DNA from: Alicyclobacillus sp.
Lineage (GTDB): Bacteria; Bacillota; Bacilli; Alicyclobacillales; Alicyclobacillaceae
Direction: 5' to 3'
Length of the DNA stretch: 64,000 bases
NCBI GenBank assembly: GCA_023511295.1
Contig: JAIMBT010000020.1
Span: forward strand, 17,469 to 81,468
In this document: piece by piece, positions 8,264-15,890 of the stretch
Layout: the number at the start of each line of letters is the position of its first letter
How positions within the stretch are numbered: the first letter of the stretch is position 1
Notes under the pieces: model-generated
What the model was told of the DNA's origin: nothing
The model's input: the letters and a program-made list of their open reading frames with translations, nothing else
Databases searched by the model: none
Translations under genes and position numbers: made by a program

Positions 8264-8292
8264 TTGAACGACGTACTTGGTCATAGTATATT
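8264..8292 (+). promoter_or_regulatory. sigma-A promoter of the ccm operon
   Basis: TTGAAC (8264-8269) and TATATT (8287-8292) are separated by 17 bases, close to consensus. The start point near 8299 leaves a leader of about 95 bases before the ccmH-like gene. Confidence 0.6.
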
Positions 8293-8392
8293 GGACTCAG
8301 GCATTTTGCAAAAATCGACGGAGCTTGGTGATGGCGGGTTCAGAGCTGAGGCCTTCAGCCCTCCATCGGCCGTTCGAGAGCGGGGGCAGCGT

Positions 8393-8929
8393 ATGGAGCG
8401 CGTTCCGAAGACCCTGTGGCGCGGCGTCTCGGCCCTCCTGCTGGGTGCGGCGGCGTGTGGCGCGGTCCTCATCGGCTTCCGGGCCGCCGCCAGCCAGCGG
8501 TACGAGGCGCTGTCACCGGCAGCGAAGGTAGAAGCGATTACGGCAGATTTGCGGGCCCCCGGTGACCCGTCCACGGTTGCGACATCCAGCCTCGGACTGG
8601 CCTTTGAGATTCGCGAGGAGGTCGCGACGGACGTCGACAAAGGCTTATCTCGCGACGCCATCTTGAGGCAGATGGAGCAGCGATACGGACCGCAGGTGCT
8701 GGCGGTACCGCGGTTCGCTGGTTTTGGCGTGCTGACGTGGGTGGTGCCGGCCGCGATGGGGCTCGGCGTACTGGTGGGGGTCGTTTGGTTCGTCCGTCGC
8801 TCTGCGGAGGGTGGGGCGGACCGGGCGTTGCGCGCGTCCGGCGGGCCCTCATCGGACCCAGAGGAAGGCTCCGATGGGGTTCGAACGCCTGAGTACCCGG
8901 CCTCCGAGCGCTTGTCAGAGTACCTGTGA
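8393..8929 (+). CDS. CcmH-like protein lacking the RCxxC redox motif
   Basis: A 178-residue membrane protein. One helix lies at about 11-30. An extracytoplasmic helical domain follows (about 40-105), with IREEVATDVDKGLSRDAIL and QRYGPQVLAVP. A second helix (about 112-135, VLTWVVPAAMGLGVLVGVVWF) precedes a disordered tail. The order and the segments REEV..G.S...I...M..RYG and the LTW/VP helix match CcmH, which reduces apocytochrome cysteines. Where CcmH has LRCPxC this protein has LRAPGD, so both catalytic cysteines are gone. It heads an operon of Ccm genes. The CcmH assignment is inference from pattern and position. It probably has a structural or scaffold role rather than thiol reduction. 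Confidence 0.6.
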   Translation: MERVPKTLWRGVSALLLGAAACGAVLIGFRAAASQRYEALSPAAKVEAITADLRAPGDPSTVATSSLGLAFEIREEVATDVDKGLSRDAILRQMEQRYGPQVLAVPRFAGFGVLTWVVPAAMGLGVLVGVVWFVRRSAEGGADRALRASGGPSSDPEEGSDGVRTPEYPASERLSEYL

Positions 8930-9016
8930 CAGCTCTCGGGTGGCGGATGGCATCGCCGACCACGCCGAGCACCTAACTTTTGGCCACTTTTCGATTACAT
9001 AGGAGCGTGGACGCAG

Positions 9017-9451
9017 ATGAAGGCCACGAGGGTGAACACGCGGTGGAGGCTGGTGGCGGCGCTGGTCGTCGTGGTGTGCGTCATTGGGTTGTTGGTGCGG
9101 ACGGCCATCACGCATGCCAGCACGTACTACGTGACGGTCGCGCAGTACCTGGAGGAGTCTCCGCAGGACCAAGCGCGCCAGACCACCATCAGCGGAGAAA
9201 TCATCGGTTCCTCTGTGCAGTGGAACCCGCAGACGCGCCTTTTGCGGTTTGACATCGAGGACAAGACCGGCGGACCCCGCGTGCACGTCACGTACCAAGG
9301 CGACAAGCCGGACGACTTCAGCAACAACTGGCCGGTGGTCGTCACCGGCCGTCGGCAGCCGACGGGCGACTTTCTCGCGACCAACCTGCTCATCAAGTGC
9401 CCGTCGAAGTACGAGGCAGCGAACCAGACCGCACAGGGGGGCTCTCAGTGA
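9017..9451 (+). CDS. ccmE: cytochrome c haem chaperone CcmE, CxxxY variant
   Basis: A 144-residue periplasmic-side haem chaperone anchored by an N-terminal helix (about 11-30). The OB-fold body is visible in VAQYLEES, TTISGEIIGS, LLRFDIED and PVVVTGRRQPTGDFLATNLLIK. Classical CcmE binds haem covalently through a histidine in an HxxxY motif. Here the site reads CPSKY (C128 to Y132), the cysteine variant known from archaea and some bacteria such as Desulfovibrio. The stop overlaps the ccmF GTG (GTGA). It receives haem exported via CcmABCD and passes it to CcmF. Confidence 0.9.
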   Translation: MKATRVNTRWRLVAALVVVVCVIGLLVRTAITHASTYYVTVAQYLEESPQDQARQTTISGEIIGSSVQWNPQTRLLRFDIEDKTGGPRVHVTYQGDKPDDFSNNWPVVVTGRRQPTGDFLATNLLIKCPSKYEAANQTAQGGSQ

Positions 9452-11652
9452 TTGCCGGATGGGTCGGCGAGATCGCACTGCGACTGCTGTTTGTGCTCGT
9501 CGTTGCAAGTGCGGCCTCTCACGTTGTCGCCATCGCGACTGGGCGCGGCACATGGAGACGGCTGAGCCGCATCGGCATGAGTGTCCAGTTCGCTTGTGTC
9601 GCCGTCGCCTCGGTCTGCCTGTGGCACCTGCTGATTACGACGAACTTTCACTACGCGTACGTGGTGGACTACACGAGTCGAGGGTTGCCCCTCGTGTACC
9701 GGATTGCGGCGTTTTGGGGCGGTGACGCGGGCTCATTGCTGTTCTGGTCGCTGGTGTTGACCATGTACGGGATGGTGACCGCATTCTCCCGCCACGAGGA
9801 TTCCGAAAGAATGTTGCCGATTGTCAACCTGATTGTCACCTGCGTGATTGGCTTCTTTACCCTCGTCATGAATGTCGGAGCGAATCCGTTTCAGCGCTTG
9901 CCACACGCAGCGGCGGTTGGGAACGGGCTCAATCCCCTGCTGCAGAACCCGGGGATGACGGTGCATCCCGTGAACGTGTACCTCGGCTACATCGGGTTCA
10001 CCATCCCGTTCGCCTACGCCATCGCCGGTCTGCTCTTGAAGAAAACCGATGCTACGTGGCTCCGGGTGACGCGCCGCTGGACTTTGGTCTCCTGGCTTTT
10101 CCTTGGTGTCGGCATCATCTACGGCGCTCACTGGTCGTATGAGGAACTCGGTTGGGGCGGGTATTGGGCGTGGGACCCCGTTGAGAACGCAGCCCTGCTG
10201 CCGTGGCTTACAGCGACGGCGTTTTTGCACTCCTCCATCGTCCAGGAACGAAAGGGCATGCTCAAGTCCTGGAACGTCCTCCTCATCGCGTTGACCTACT
10301 TCTTATCCCTGTTGGGGACGTACCTGGTTCGCAGCGGCGTGCTCTGGAGTATCCACGCCTTTGCCAATGGCCTCCTCGGCAATTACTACCTGGTATTCAT
10401 GGGGGTCGTCTTGGTCGCGACGGTTGCCATCATCACCGCGCGTTGGCGCGTGTTGCGGCCTGAACGGTCGTTTGAAGCGGTGGTCTCCAAAGAGTCCGCG
10501 TTTATGCTGAACAACGTGCTGTTCCTCGGCAGCACGTTTGCCATCCTCTGGGGCACGGTATTCCCGCTGGTGTCCGAGGCGGCGACCGGCCAGACGATGG
10601 ACGTGTCCGCGCCGTATTACAACGCCGTGAACTTGCCCCTCGCGGTTTGCATTCTGGCGCTGATGGCCGTCGGGCCGTTTGTGGCCTGGCGCCGTTCCTC
10701 GTGGAGTCACGTGGTCCAAGCCGTTTGGATGCCGTTGATTGCGGCGGTCGTACTGGGGCTGGCGGCGACGGAGTGGCTACGGGTGCACTACAGTGCGCCG
10801 ACTTTGCTCTCCACCCTCGGCATGGTGGCGGCGGCCTTCGCCATCCTGTCCGTGCTGTGGGAGTACGTGCAGTCCGTCCGGGCTCGAATGACCCTGACTC
10901 AGGAACCTTGGTACCTGTGCTTGGCCCGGCTCATCCGTCGTAACCAGCGGCGATTTGGAGGGTACATCGTGCATCTGGCTTTGGCGGTGATTGCCCTCGG
11001 TATCGTCGGTTCCGGGGCGTACCACATCCAGAACCAACAGGTGATGAAGGTCGGGGATACCGCCCACATCGGCGCGTACACCGCCAAGTTCGTCGGCATG
11101 GGTGTGGCCGAAGGGGACGCCGGTGAGACCCGACAGCTGTACGCCAACCTCGTCATCTCGCGGGGAGGACGCACGATTGGCGTCCTCCGGCCGGCCGCCG
11201 TGTTTTACGAGAACGGCGATGCGCCGACGACCGACGTGGCGCTCTTCTCGCGCCCGATGCAGGACCTCTACGTCGTGATGCTCGGCACCGCTGGAAGCAA
11301 CGAGGCCATCTTCGACCTGCACGTGAATCCCATGGTGCAGTTCATCTGGTTCGGCGGGTACCTGTTCATTGTCGGCACCTTGATTGGCCTCTGGCCGGAA
11401 CGGAGGGCGGCGGAACGCAGGGCTGAAGTCGGTGCGGAAACGGACGGGCTACTGGCTGATTTGGCGGACCTGGAGTACGACTTCCGCATGGGCAAGCTGG
11501 ATGCGGCCCGGTATACGGCCGAGCGCGGGCAACTCGAGCAGGCCATCCGCCTGGCCGAAGCGGAAAGGGACCAGTTGCGCCTCCGATTGGAGGCGGAGGT
11601 TGCTGCGGAGGCGGAGCGGTTGCGCGCTCGAGAAGGGGGGACCGCGTCATGA
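9448..11652 (+). CDS. ccmF: cytochrome c haem lyase subunit CcmF
   Basis: A 734-residue polytopic membrane protein with about 14-15 hydrophobic segments. It carries the WWD haem-handling motif GWGGYWAWDPVENAALLPWL (near residues 231-250). CcmF receives haem from CcmE and attaches it to the CxxCH motif of apocytochrome c on the outer face. An extracytoplasmic region near 535-620 precedes the last helix. Unusually, the C terminus (about 640-734) is a long charged coiled coil, with LADLEYDFRMGKLDAARY near its start. The GTG start overlaps the ccmE stop, and the end overlaps the next gene by ATGA. Confidence 0.95.
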   Translation: MIAGWVGEIALRLLFVLVVASAASHVVAIATGRGTWRRLSRIGMSVQFACVAVASVCLWHLLITTNFHYAYVVDYTSRGLPLVYRIAAFWGGDAGSLLFWSLVLTMYGMVTAFSRHEDSERMLPIVNLIVTCVIGFFTLVMNVGANPFQRLPHAAAVGNGLNPLLQNPGMTVHPVNVYLGYIGFTIPFAYAIAGLLLKKTDATWLRVTRRWTLVSWLFLGVGIIYGAHWSYEELGWGGYWAWDPVENAALLPWLTATAFLHSSIVQERKGMLKSWNVLLIALTYFLSLLGTYLVRSGVLWSIHAFANGLLGNYYLVFMGVVLVATVAIITARWRVLRPERSFEAVVSKESAFMLNNVLFLGSTFAILWGTVFPLVSEAATGQTMDVSAPYYNAVNLPLAVCILALMAVGPFVAWRRSSWSHVVQAVWMPLIAAVVLGLAATEWLRVHYSAPTLLSTLGMVAAAFAILSVLWEYVQSVRARMTLTQEPWYLCLARLIRRNQRRFGGYIVHLALAVIALGIVGSGAYHIQNQQVMKVGDTAHIGAYTAKFVGMGVAEGDAGETRQLYANLVISRGGRTIGVLRPAAVFYENGDAPTTDVALFSRPMQDLYVVMLGTAGSNEAIFDLHVNPMVQFIWFGGYLFIVGTLIGLWPERRAAERRAEVGAETDGLLADLADLEYDFRMGKLDAARYTAERGQLEQAIRLAEAERDQLRLRLEAEVAAEAERLRAREGGTAS

Positions 11653-12602
11653 ACCACTGCAACCGGAAAGTCCATCCGAACGTGTTCTCGAGGGTGGGCA
11701 CCGCGCTGCGCAGGCGGCGAACACTGGCTCGCATGCTGACGGCGTTCGCTTTGGGGTTTGCCGGTTGGTCCGCTGGGGTCGCCGGTTCCCCGGCGTTCGC
11801 GGCCTCGCGTGCAGCCGCGGGTGAAGTGGTATCGGACGACGTGATCTTGCTGCCCTCCGGGTCCTCCTTGCAGGTGGCGGAGCGCCTCAACATCCGCGTA
11901 CCGGGTCGGCAAGCGGAAGACGTTTCCATTCCGATCCCGAGCGGTGCTGAGCAGGTGACCGTGACCAATGTGCCGCCGGGCGCGAGTTCCATCGAGAATG
12001 GGAGGATACGTCTGCATCGTGTGGATGCGGCGGGTGTCAGCCCCGTCGTCACCTTCTCCATCCCGGTGCACGGCCAGACTTCCATCCAACTCACGCTGCA
12101 CTTCGACATGGCGGTCGACTTGATGCACATCTACGTCCCCATCGGCAACATGGCGCTGTCGGCGCCCGGGCTGATGACACAGACGGAGACGACCCAGATT
12201 GCGGGAACCGACTTCCGGGTGTTCACGCACGGCCAGCTCCCCGCCGGCAGCGATTATACCCTGGGCCTGTCCGTATTGCCGTCGGTCACCCAGGATGCTT
12301 CGACCGATGGTTTACCGGTGATTGGGACCGACAGTCAGAGTACAGCCAGCGGGGTGCAGGCGGTCGGCAACCTCGTGCTGGCTGGGGCGATTCTCGTCAT
12401 TGCTCTGCTCGGTATCCGCTCGACCATGGCGCGGCGACGCCGCACACCGGAGGGGGCAACGGACGCGTTGTACCAAGCTTGGGAAGATATCGAGGTGCGC
12501 TTCGCGCGGGGCCAGTTGGACGAGGTGGAGCGGGATCGGCGGGCGGCAGCGATTCGCCGTCGGCTGGCGGAGATTCGGCTCTCTGGGCGGGGAGGGCGGT
12601 GA
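11649..12602 (+). CDS. uncharacterised signal-peptide/TM protein inside the ccm operon
   Basis: A 317-residue protein, not assigned to a known Ccm family. A twin-arginine-free basic N terminus and hydrophobic stretch (about 27-45) ending in SPAFA look like a signal peptide. An extracytoplasmic beta-rich domain (about 55-230) contains a Met/His cluster between residues 151 and 176 (H151, M154, M159, H160, M168, M176) that could bind metal or haem. A helix at about 240-256 anchors it. The cytoplasmic tail (about 272-310, EDIEVRFARGQLDEVERDRR) resembles the charged tail of the neighbouring CcmF. It overlaps ccmF (ATGA) and ccmA (GTGA), so it is translated with them. It may be an accessory of haem delivery or stand in for a missing component; this is inference. 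Confidence 0.7.
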   Translation: MNHCNRKVHPNVFSRVGTALRRRRTLARMLTAFALGFAGWSAGVAGSPAFAASRAAAGEVVSDDVILLPSGSSLQVAERLNIRVPGRQAEDVSIPIPSGAEQVTVTNVPPGASSIENGRIRLHRVDAAGVSPVVTFSIPVHGQTSIQLTLHFDMAVDLMHIYVPIGNMALSAPGLMTQTETTQIAGTDFRVFTHGQLPAGSDYTLGLSVLPSVTQDASTDGLPVIGTDSQSTASGVQAVGNLVLAGAILVIALLGIRSTMARRRRTPEGATDALYQAWEDIEVRFARGQLDEVERDRRAAAIRRRLAEIRLSGRGGR

Positions 12603-13231
12603 AGGGCGTACTCGCGTTGACGGGTGTTTACAAGGAGTACAATTTACGGCCCGTCCTGGAAGATGTACATCTTCGGTTGGAACCGGGACAACGGGTGGCG
12701 CTATCAGCCCCGAATGGCAGCGGGAAATCCACGCTGATTCAGATTCTAGCGGGCTTGTCTCGGCCGACCCGAGGCGCGGTGACCTGGAGCGGACGGCCGC
12801 TGGACGCGGCAGCTCGCCGCTGTTTGGGCGTATTGCTGCAACAACCGATGTTGTACGGAGATCTGACCGGGCGGGAGAACCTCGTCTTCTTCGCACGGCT
12901 GTATCGGCTGGCAGAAGCGCGACAGCTCGCCGACCGTTGGTTGGCGGAAGTCGGCCTCGACGACAGCGCGCAGGTGCGGGTGCGCGAATACTCGAAGGGG
13001 ATGAAGCAACGCCTGGCCCTCGCGCGCTGTCTGCTGCACGGGCCGCGCGTGCTGTTGTTGGACGAGCCGTTCGACGGCCTGGACACGGCCTCGCGGGCGT
13101 ACTTTGAGGGACGGTTTGACGCGTTCGCGAAGGCAGGCGGCACCCTTTTTCTGGTCACCCACCACCCGGAGGAAGCCAGGCAAATGGACCGTCAATTGAC
13201 CATCCGCTTCGGGCGCGTGAGGGAGTCGTGA
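12599..13231 (+). CDS. ccmA: haem exporter ATP-binding protein CcmA
   Basis: A 210-residue ABC ATPase that powers release of holo-CcmE from CcmC. Motifs appear in order: Walker A APNGSGKST (about 37-45), Q-loop LLQQP (near 80), signature YSKGMKQRL (near 131), Walker B RVLLLDEPFDGLD (near 150) and the switch histidine in LVTHH. The signature reads SKGMKQR where SGGQxQR is classical, which is common in CcmA. The GTG start overlaps the previous stop and follows GGGGAGG. It ends by overlapping ccmB (GTGA). Confidence 0.9.
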   Translation: MKGVLALTGVYKEYNLRPVLEDVHLRLEPGQRVALSAPNGSGKSTLIQILAGLSRPTRGAVTWSGRPLDAAARRCLGVLLQQPMLYGDLTGRENLVFFARLYRLAEARQLADRWLAEVGLDDSAQVRVREYSKGMKQRLALARCLLHGPRVLLLDEPFDGLDTASRAYFEGRFDAFAKAGGTLFLVTHHPEEARQMDRQLTIRFGRVRES

Positions 13232-13902
13232 ACTCGGTGCAGGTATTTTGGACCCTGGTGTGGAAAGATCTGCGTGCCGAGATGCGCGGTGGGCGATTCG
13301 TCGTCTCGTGTCTGTCGTTCGGCGTGCTGATGGTGCTCATCGTCGGAATGGCCTTGAACGCGGCGCCGCATCTGCCGGCCAGTTGGGCTTCGGGGCTATT
13401 GTGGATGGTGCTGTTCTTCACGACGGCGCTGGCGATGACCCGGCATGACGCGAAGGAGCAAGAATTCGGCGGCTGGATGGGACCCTGGCTCGCGCCCATC
13501 GACCGCAGCCTCGTGTTTTACGCGAGGTGGTGCGCCGCGTGGTTCATGGTGCTCGTCGCCAGCGTCGGTTTGATTGCTCTGTTTTTCATCATCTTGAATG
13601 TTCCGTTTCCGGTGGCGTTCGGGACGTTCGTCGCCGTGGTGGCGGCGGGCACCCTGGCCTTGTCCGGCGCAGGGACGCTGCTCGCGACGCTGGCTGGGCA
13701 GAGCAGTTTGCGCGAGGTGTTGGTGCCCATTTTGCTCTTTCCGATTTCCATCCCGCTGTTCCTCGCGCTGATTCGCTTGACCTGGCATGCCTTGGACCCC
13801 GCCGTCATCGCGGGCGCGGCGTGGGTGGAGATTGTCGGTGCGTACCTCGTCGTCGTCGGCGTTCTGCCATGGTTGCTCTACGAGCTCATCCTGGAGGTGT
13901 AG
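13228..13902 (+). CDS. ccmB: haem exporter permease CcmB
   Basis: A 224-residue membrane protein with six hydrophobic segments. The N-terminal WKDLRAEMRG, the middle FGGWMGPWLAPIDRS and a helix with VPILLFPISIPLFLALI are characteristic of CcmB. It forms the CcmABCD complex with CcmA and CcmC in the cytoplasmic membrane. It starts four bases inside ccmA with GTG and is followed after two bases by ccmC. Confidence 0.9.
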   Translation: MNSVQVFWTLVWKDLRAEMRGGRFVVSCLSFGVLMVLIVGMALNAAPHLPASWASGLLWMVLFFTTALAMTRHDAKEQEFGGWMGPWLAPIDRSLVFYARWCAAWFMVLVASVGLIALFFIILNVPFPVAFGTFVAVVAAGTLALSGAGTLLATLAGQSSLREVLVPILLFPISIPLFLALIRLTWHALDPAVIAGAAWVEIVGAYLVVVGVLPWLLYELILEV

Positions 13903-13904
13903 AT

Positions 13905-14660
13905 ATGACGAAACGGTGGATTGCGGGGATTGGCGTCGTCGGCATCCTGGGCTGGCTGTGCCAGTACTTCGCCTTTATCGGATCGCCGCCTGAGAAGTCG
14001 ATGGGCAACCTCATCCGCATCCTGTACTTCCACGCCAGCAGTGCTTGGATTGCGTTTCTGTCCTTTGGTGTGGCGGCGTTCTTTGCCCTTTGCTACCTCA
14101 TCCGGCGGCGACCCATCCTGGACCAGATCTCGTCCTCATCGGCTGAAATTGGGGTGATGTACACGACCGTCACGCTCATCACCGGGTCCCTCTGGGCCAA
14201 GCCAATCTGGAATGCGTGGTGGACGTGGGACCCCCGCCTGACCACGACCCTCATCCTGTGGTTTCTGTATGTCGGTTACCTGTTGCTGCGCGGATCGATT
14301 GAGGGACTGGAGCGGCGCGCTGTCGTTTCGGGCGTGTATGCCATCATCGCAGTGGCAGATGTGCCGGTGATTCACTTCGCGGTCGAGTGGTGGAACTCCA
14401 TCCACCCGCAGGTGATTGACGAAACCGGTATCAACATGCCGGGGTCGATGCTGTTTGCGTTGATGTTCGCCTTCGTCGCCTTTTTCGCCATTTACGTTTT
14501 GCTGTTGGCCGTGCGGACCCGGCAGGAGGCCCAGCGGCAGCGGTTGTACCGTCTCCGCCGCGAGATTCAGGAGGTGCGCGGTCGGGCGGCGGACAAGCTG
14601 CAGCCGGACATCTCCGCGCACCCGCAGTTGCAGATGAGCGTGCCGAAGGGATCGAAGTGA
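13905..14660 (+). CDS. ccmC: haem exporter protein CcmC
   Basis: A 251-residue protein with six membrane helices and the WWD tryptophan-rich motif (WNAWWTWDPRLT, about 101-112). Conserved histidines lie in LYFHASSAW (H43) and in VIHFAVEWWNSIHPQ (near 160). CcmC loads haem onto CcmE. The ATG follows GGAGGTG closely, and the gene starts two bases after ccmB. A charged helical tail of about 35 residues follows the last helix. Confidence 0.95.
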   Translation: MTKRWIAGIGVVGILGWLCQYFAFIGSPPEKSMGNLIRILYFHASSAWIAFLSFGVAAFFALCYLIRRRPILDQISSSSAEIGVMYTTVTLITGSLWAKPIWNAWWTWDPRLTTTLILWFLYVGYLLLRGSIEGLERRAVVSGVYAIIAVADVPVIHFAVEWWNSIHPQVIDETGINMPGSMLFALMFAFVAFFAIYVLLLAVRTRQEAQRQRLYRLRREIQEVRGRAADKLQPDISAHPQLQMSVPKGSK

Positions 14661-14782
14661 CCTGCATCACCCAGTGAAGGTGGCAGGGCCGGGAGATCTC
14701 GGGTCGAGCTGGGCGCTCCGGCCGTTCACGCAGGATGGAGAACCGTTTCGTCTGGTTGGGACAACCTCATGAAAAGGGAAGT

Positions 14783-14944
14783 GTGCGTGTGTTACAGCAG
14801 ATGGGCTTCTTGTGGGCCGTGACAGCGGTGGTGTGGTTGGCCACCCTCGCCTTTATCGTCCGGCTGGTGCAAAGCCAGCACCGGTTGCACCGAGAGCTGG
14901 AACAGTTGGAGCGCGCGTTGCAGGACGTCCGCCGGAGTGAATGA
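14783..14944 (+). CDS. CcmD-like small membrane protein
   Basis: A protein of about 53 residues with one helix (MGFLWAVTAVVWLATLAFIV) followed by a charged coiled coil (QSQHRLHRELEQLERALQD). This is the layout of the CcmD family found in Bacillota and Chloroflexi ccm operons. CcmD helps release holo-CcmE from CcmC. The start is uncertain: GTG 14783, GTG 14789 or, with no proper Shine-Dalgarno, ATG 14735. It is the last gene of the ccm run, 120 bases after ccmC. Confidence 0.6.
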   Translation: MRVLQQMGFLWAVTAVVWLATLAFIVRLVQSQHRLHRELEQLERALQDVRRSE

Positions 14945-15032
14945 ACTTGGCAGCCGTTCCCCGGCGCAGGTTCGCTGATTTATCACCCCGTGTCCACGCC
15001 GGAGCACCGAGAGCGTTGGAGGAGGAAAGCGC

Positions 15033-15494
15033 GTGGCAGAAGTGGTAACGACGCAGTTGGAGGTTCGTTGGGGCGAGTGTGATCCCGCCGGGATTGTCTA
15101 TCACCCTGCGTACATTGATTGGTTCTCGGTGGCCCGCATGCATTTCTTGCGCGAAAACGGCCTGCCCTACATGGAGGCATTCCACGCCGCTGGCATTGTC
15201 CTCGTCGTCCTGGAGGTTACCTGCAAGTACCGAAAGGTCCTGAAGGCGGAAGACACCATTCGCGTCGAGGCGCGCTTGGCGGAGCGCACGCGGACGCGGA
15301 TGGCGCTTCGGTACGCGGTTTTTGGGCAGGACGGCGAGTTGTGCGCGGCGGGTCGGACGGAGCACGCGTTTGTTGACATGAACAGCAACCGCGCCTGCAA
15401 CTTGGAGCGCAAGGCCCCAGACCTGTGGCAGCGAATGGCCGAGTTGCCCCTGTCGGACGACCGCGGAGCCGATGGACCGGGCCGACGTGGGTAG
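15033..15494 (+). CDS. hotdog-fold acyl-CoA thioesterase (4HBT/YbgC type)
   Basis: A 153-residue single hotdog domain. The active-site segment WGECDPAGIVYHPAYIDWF has the catalytic aspartate in the DPAGIVY motif of 4-hydroxybenzoyl-CoA and YbgC thioesterases. It hydrolyses an acyl- or aryl-CoA; the substrate is not evident. The GTG start follows GGAGGAAAG. The gene lies 88 bases after the ccmD-like gene on the same strand, without an obvious promoter, so it may share the ccm transcript. Confidence 0.8.
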   Translation: MAEVVTTQLEVRWGECDPAGIVYHPAYIDWFSVARMHFLRENGLPYMEAFHAAGIVLVVLEVTCKYRKVLKAEDTIRVEARLAERTRTRMALRYAVFGQDGELCAAGRTEHAFVDMNSNRACNLERKAPDLWQRMAELPLSDDRGADGPGRRG

Positions 15495-15646
15495 GGGCCG
15501 TGCCCGGCTTCGCCGGAATTCCGCGCATCCGGAGGCCGACCGCCTGCAACAGCGGGCGTCGTCTGACATAGGGTATCCCGGAGGCGAGGGTCACGAGGTC
15601 TTCACGGGCCAAGGACTCCTCGGAAACGGCACACGGGTACAACACG

Positions 15647-15675
15647 TTGACGGCCCGGTATGGGCGTGCTACGAT
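15647..15675 (+). promoter_or_regulatory. promoter of tRNA-Val
   Basis: TTGACG (15647-15652) and TACGAT (15670-15675) are separated by 17 bases. They end 17 bases before the mature tRNA 5' end. Confidence 0.6.
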
Positions 15676-15692
15676 AGGCTCTGTCCCAATGA

Positions 15693-15767
15693 GCGGCTGT
15701 AGCTCAGAGGGAGAGCACCACCTTGACACGGTGGGGGCCACAGGTTCGATTCCTGTCAGCCGCACCA
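15693..15767 (+). tRNA. tRNA-Val (anticodon GAC)
   Basis: A 75-base cloverleaf. GCGGCTG pairs with CAGCCGC in the acceptor stem. The anticodon stem CCACC/GGTGG encloses TTGACAC (anticodon GAC). The T arm contains GGTTCGATTCC, and CCA is encoded. Confidence 0.95.
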
Positions 15768-15773
15768 TGACGA

Positions 15774-15806
15774 CCGCCGACGCGCTGCATGCGTCGGCGG
15801 TTTTTG
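15774..15806 (+). terminator. Rho-independent terminator of tRNA-Val
   Basis: CCGCCGACGC (15774-15783) pairs perfectly with GCGTCGGCGG (15791-15800) and is followed by TTTTTG. Confidence 0.9.
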
Positions 15807-15890
15807 CGTCACACCCGGTACCGTTCCGAGTATATCCGCTTCCAAATCCGTCCCATACTGTCAGTATGATGCGATGGACTCGGAAGGGTG

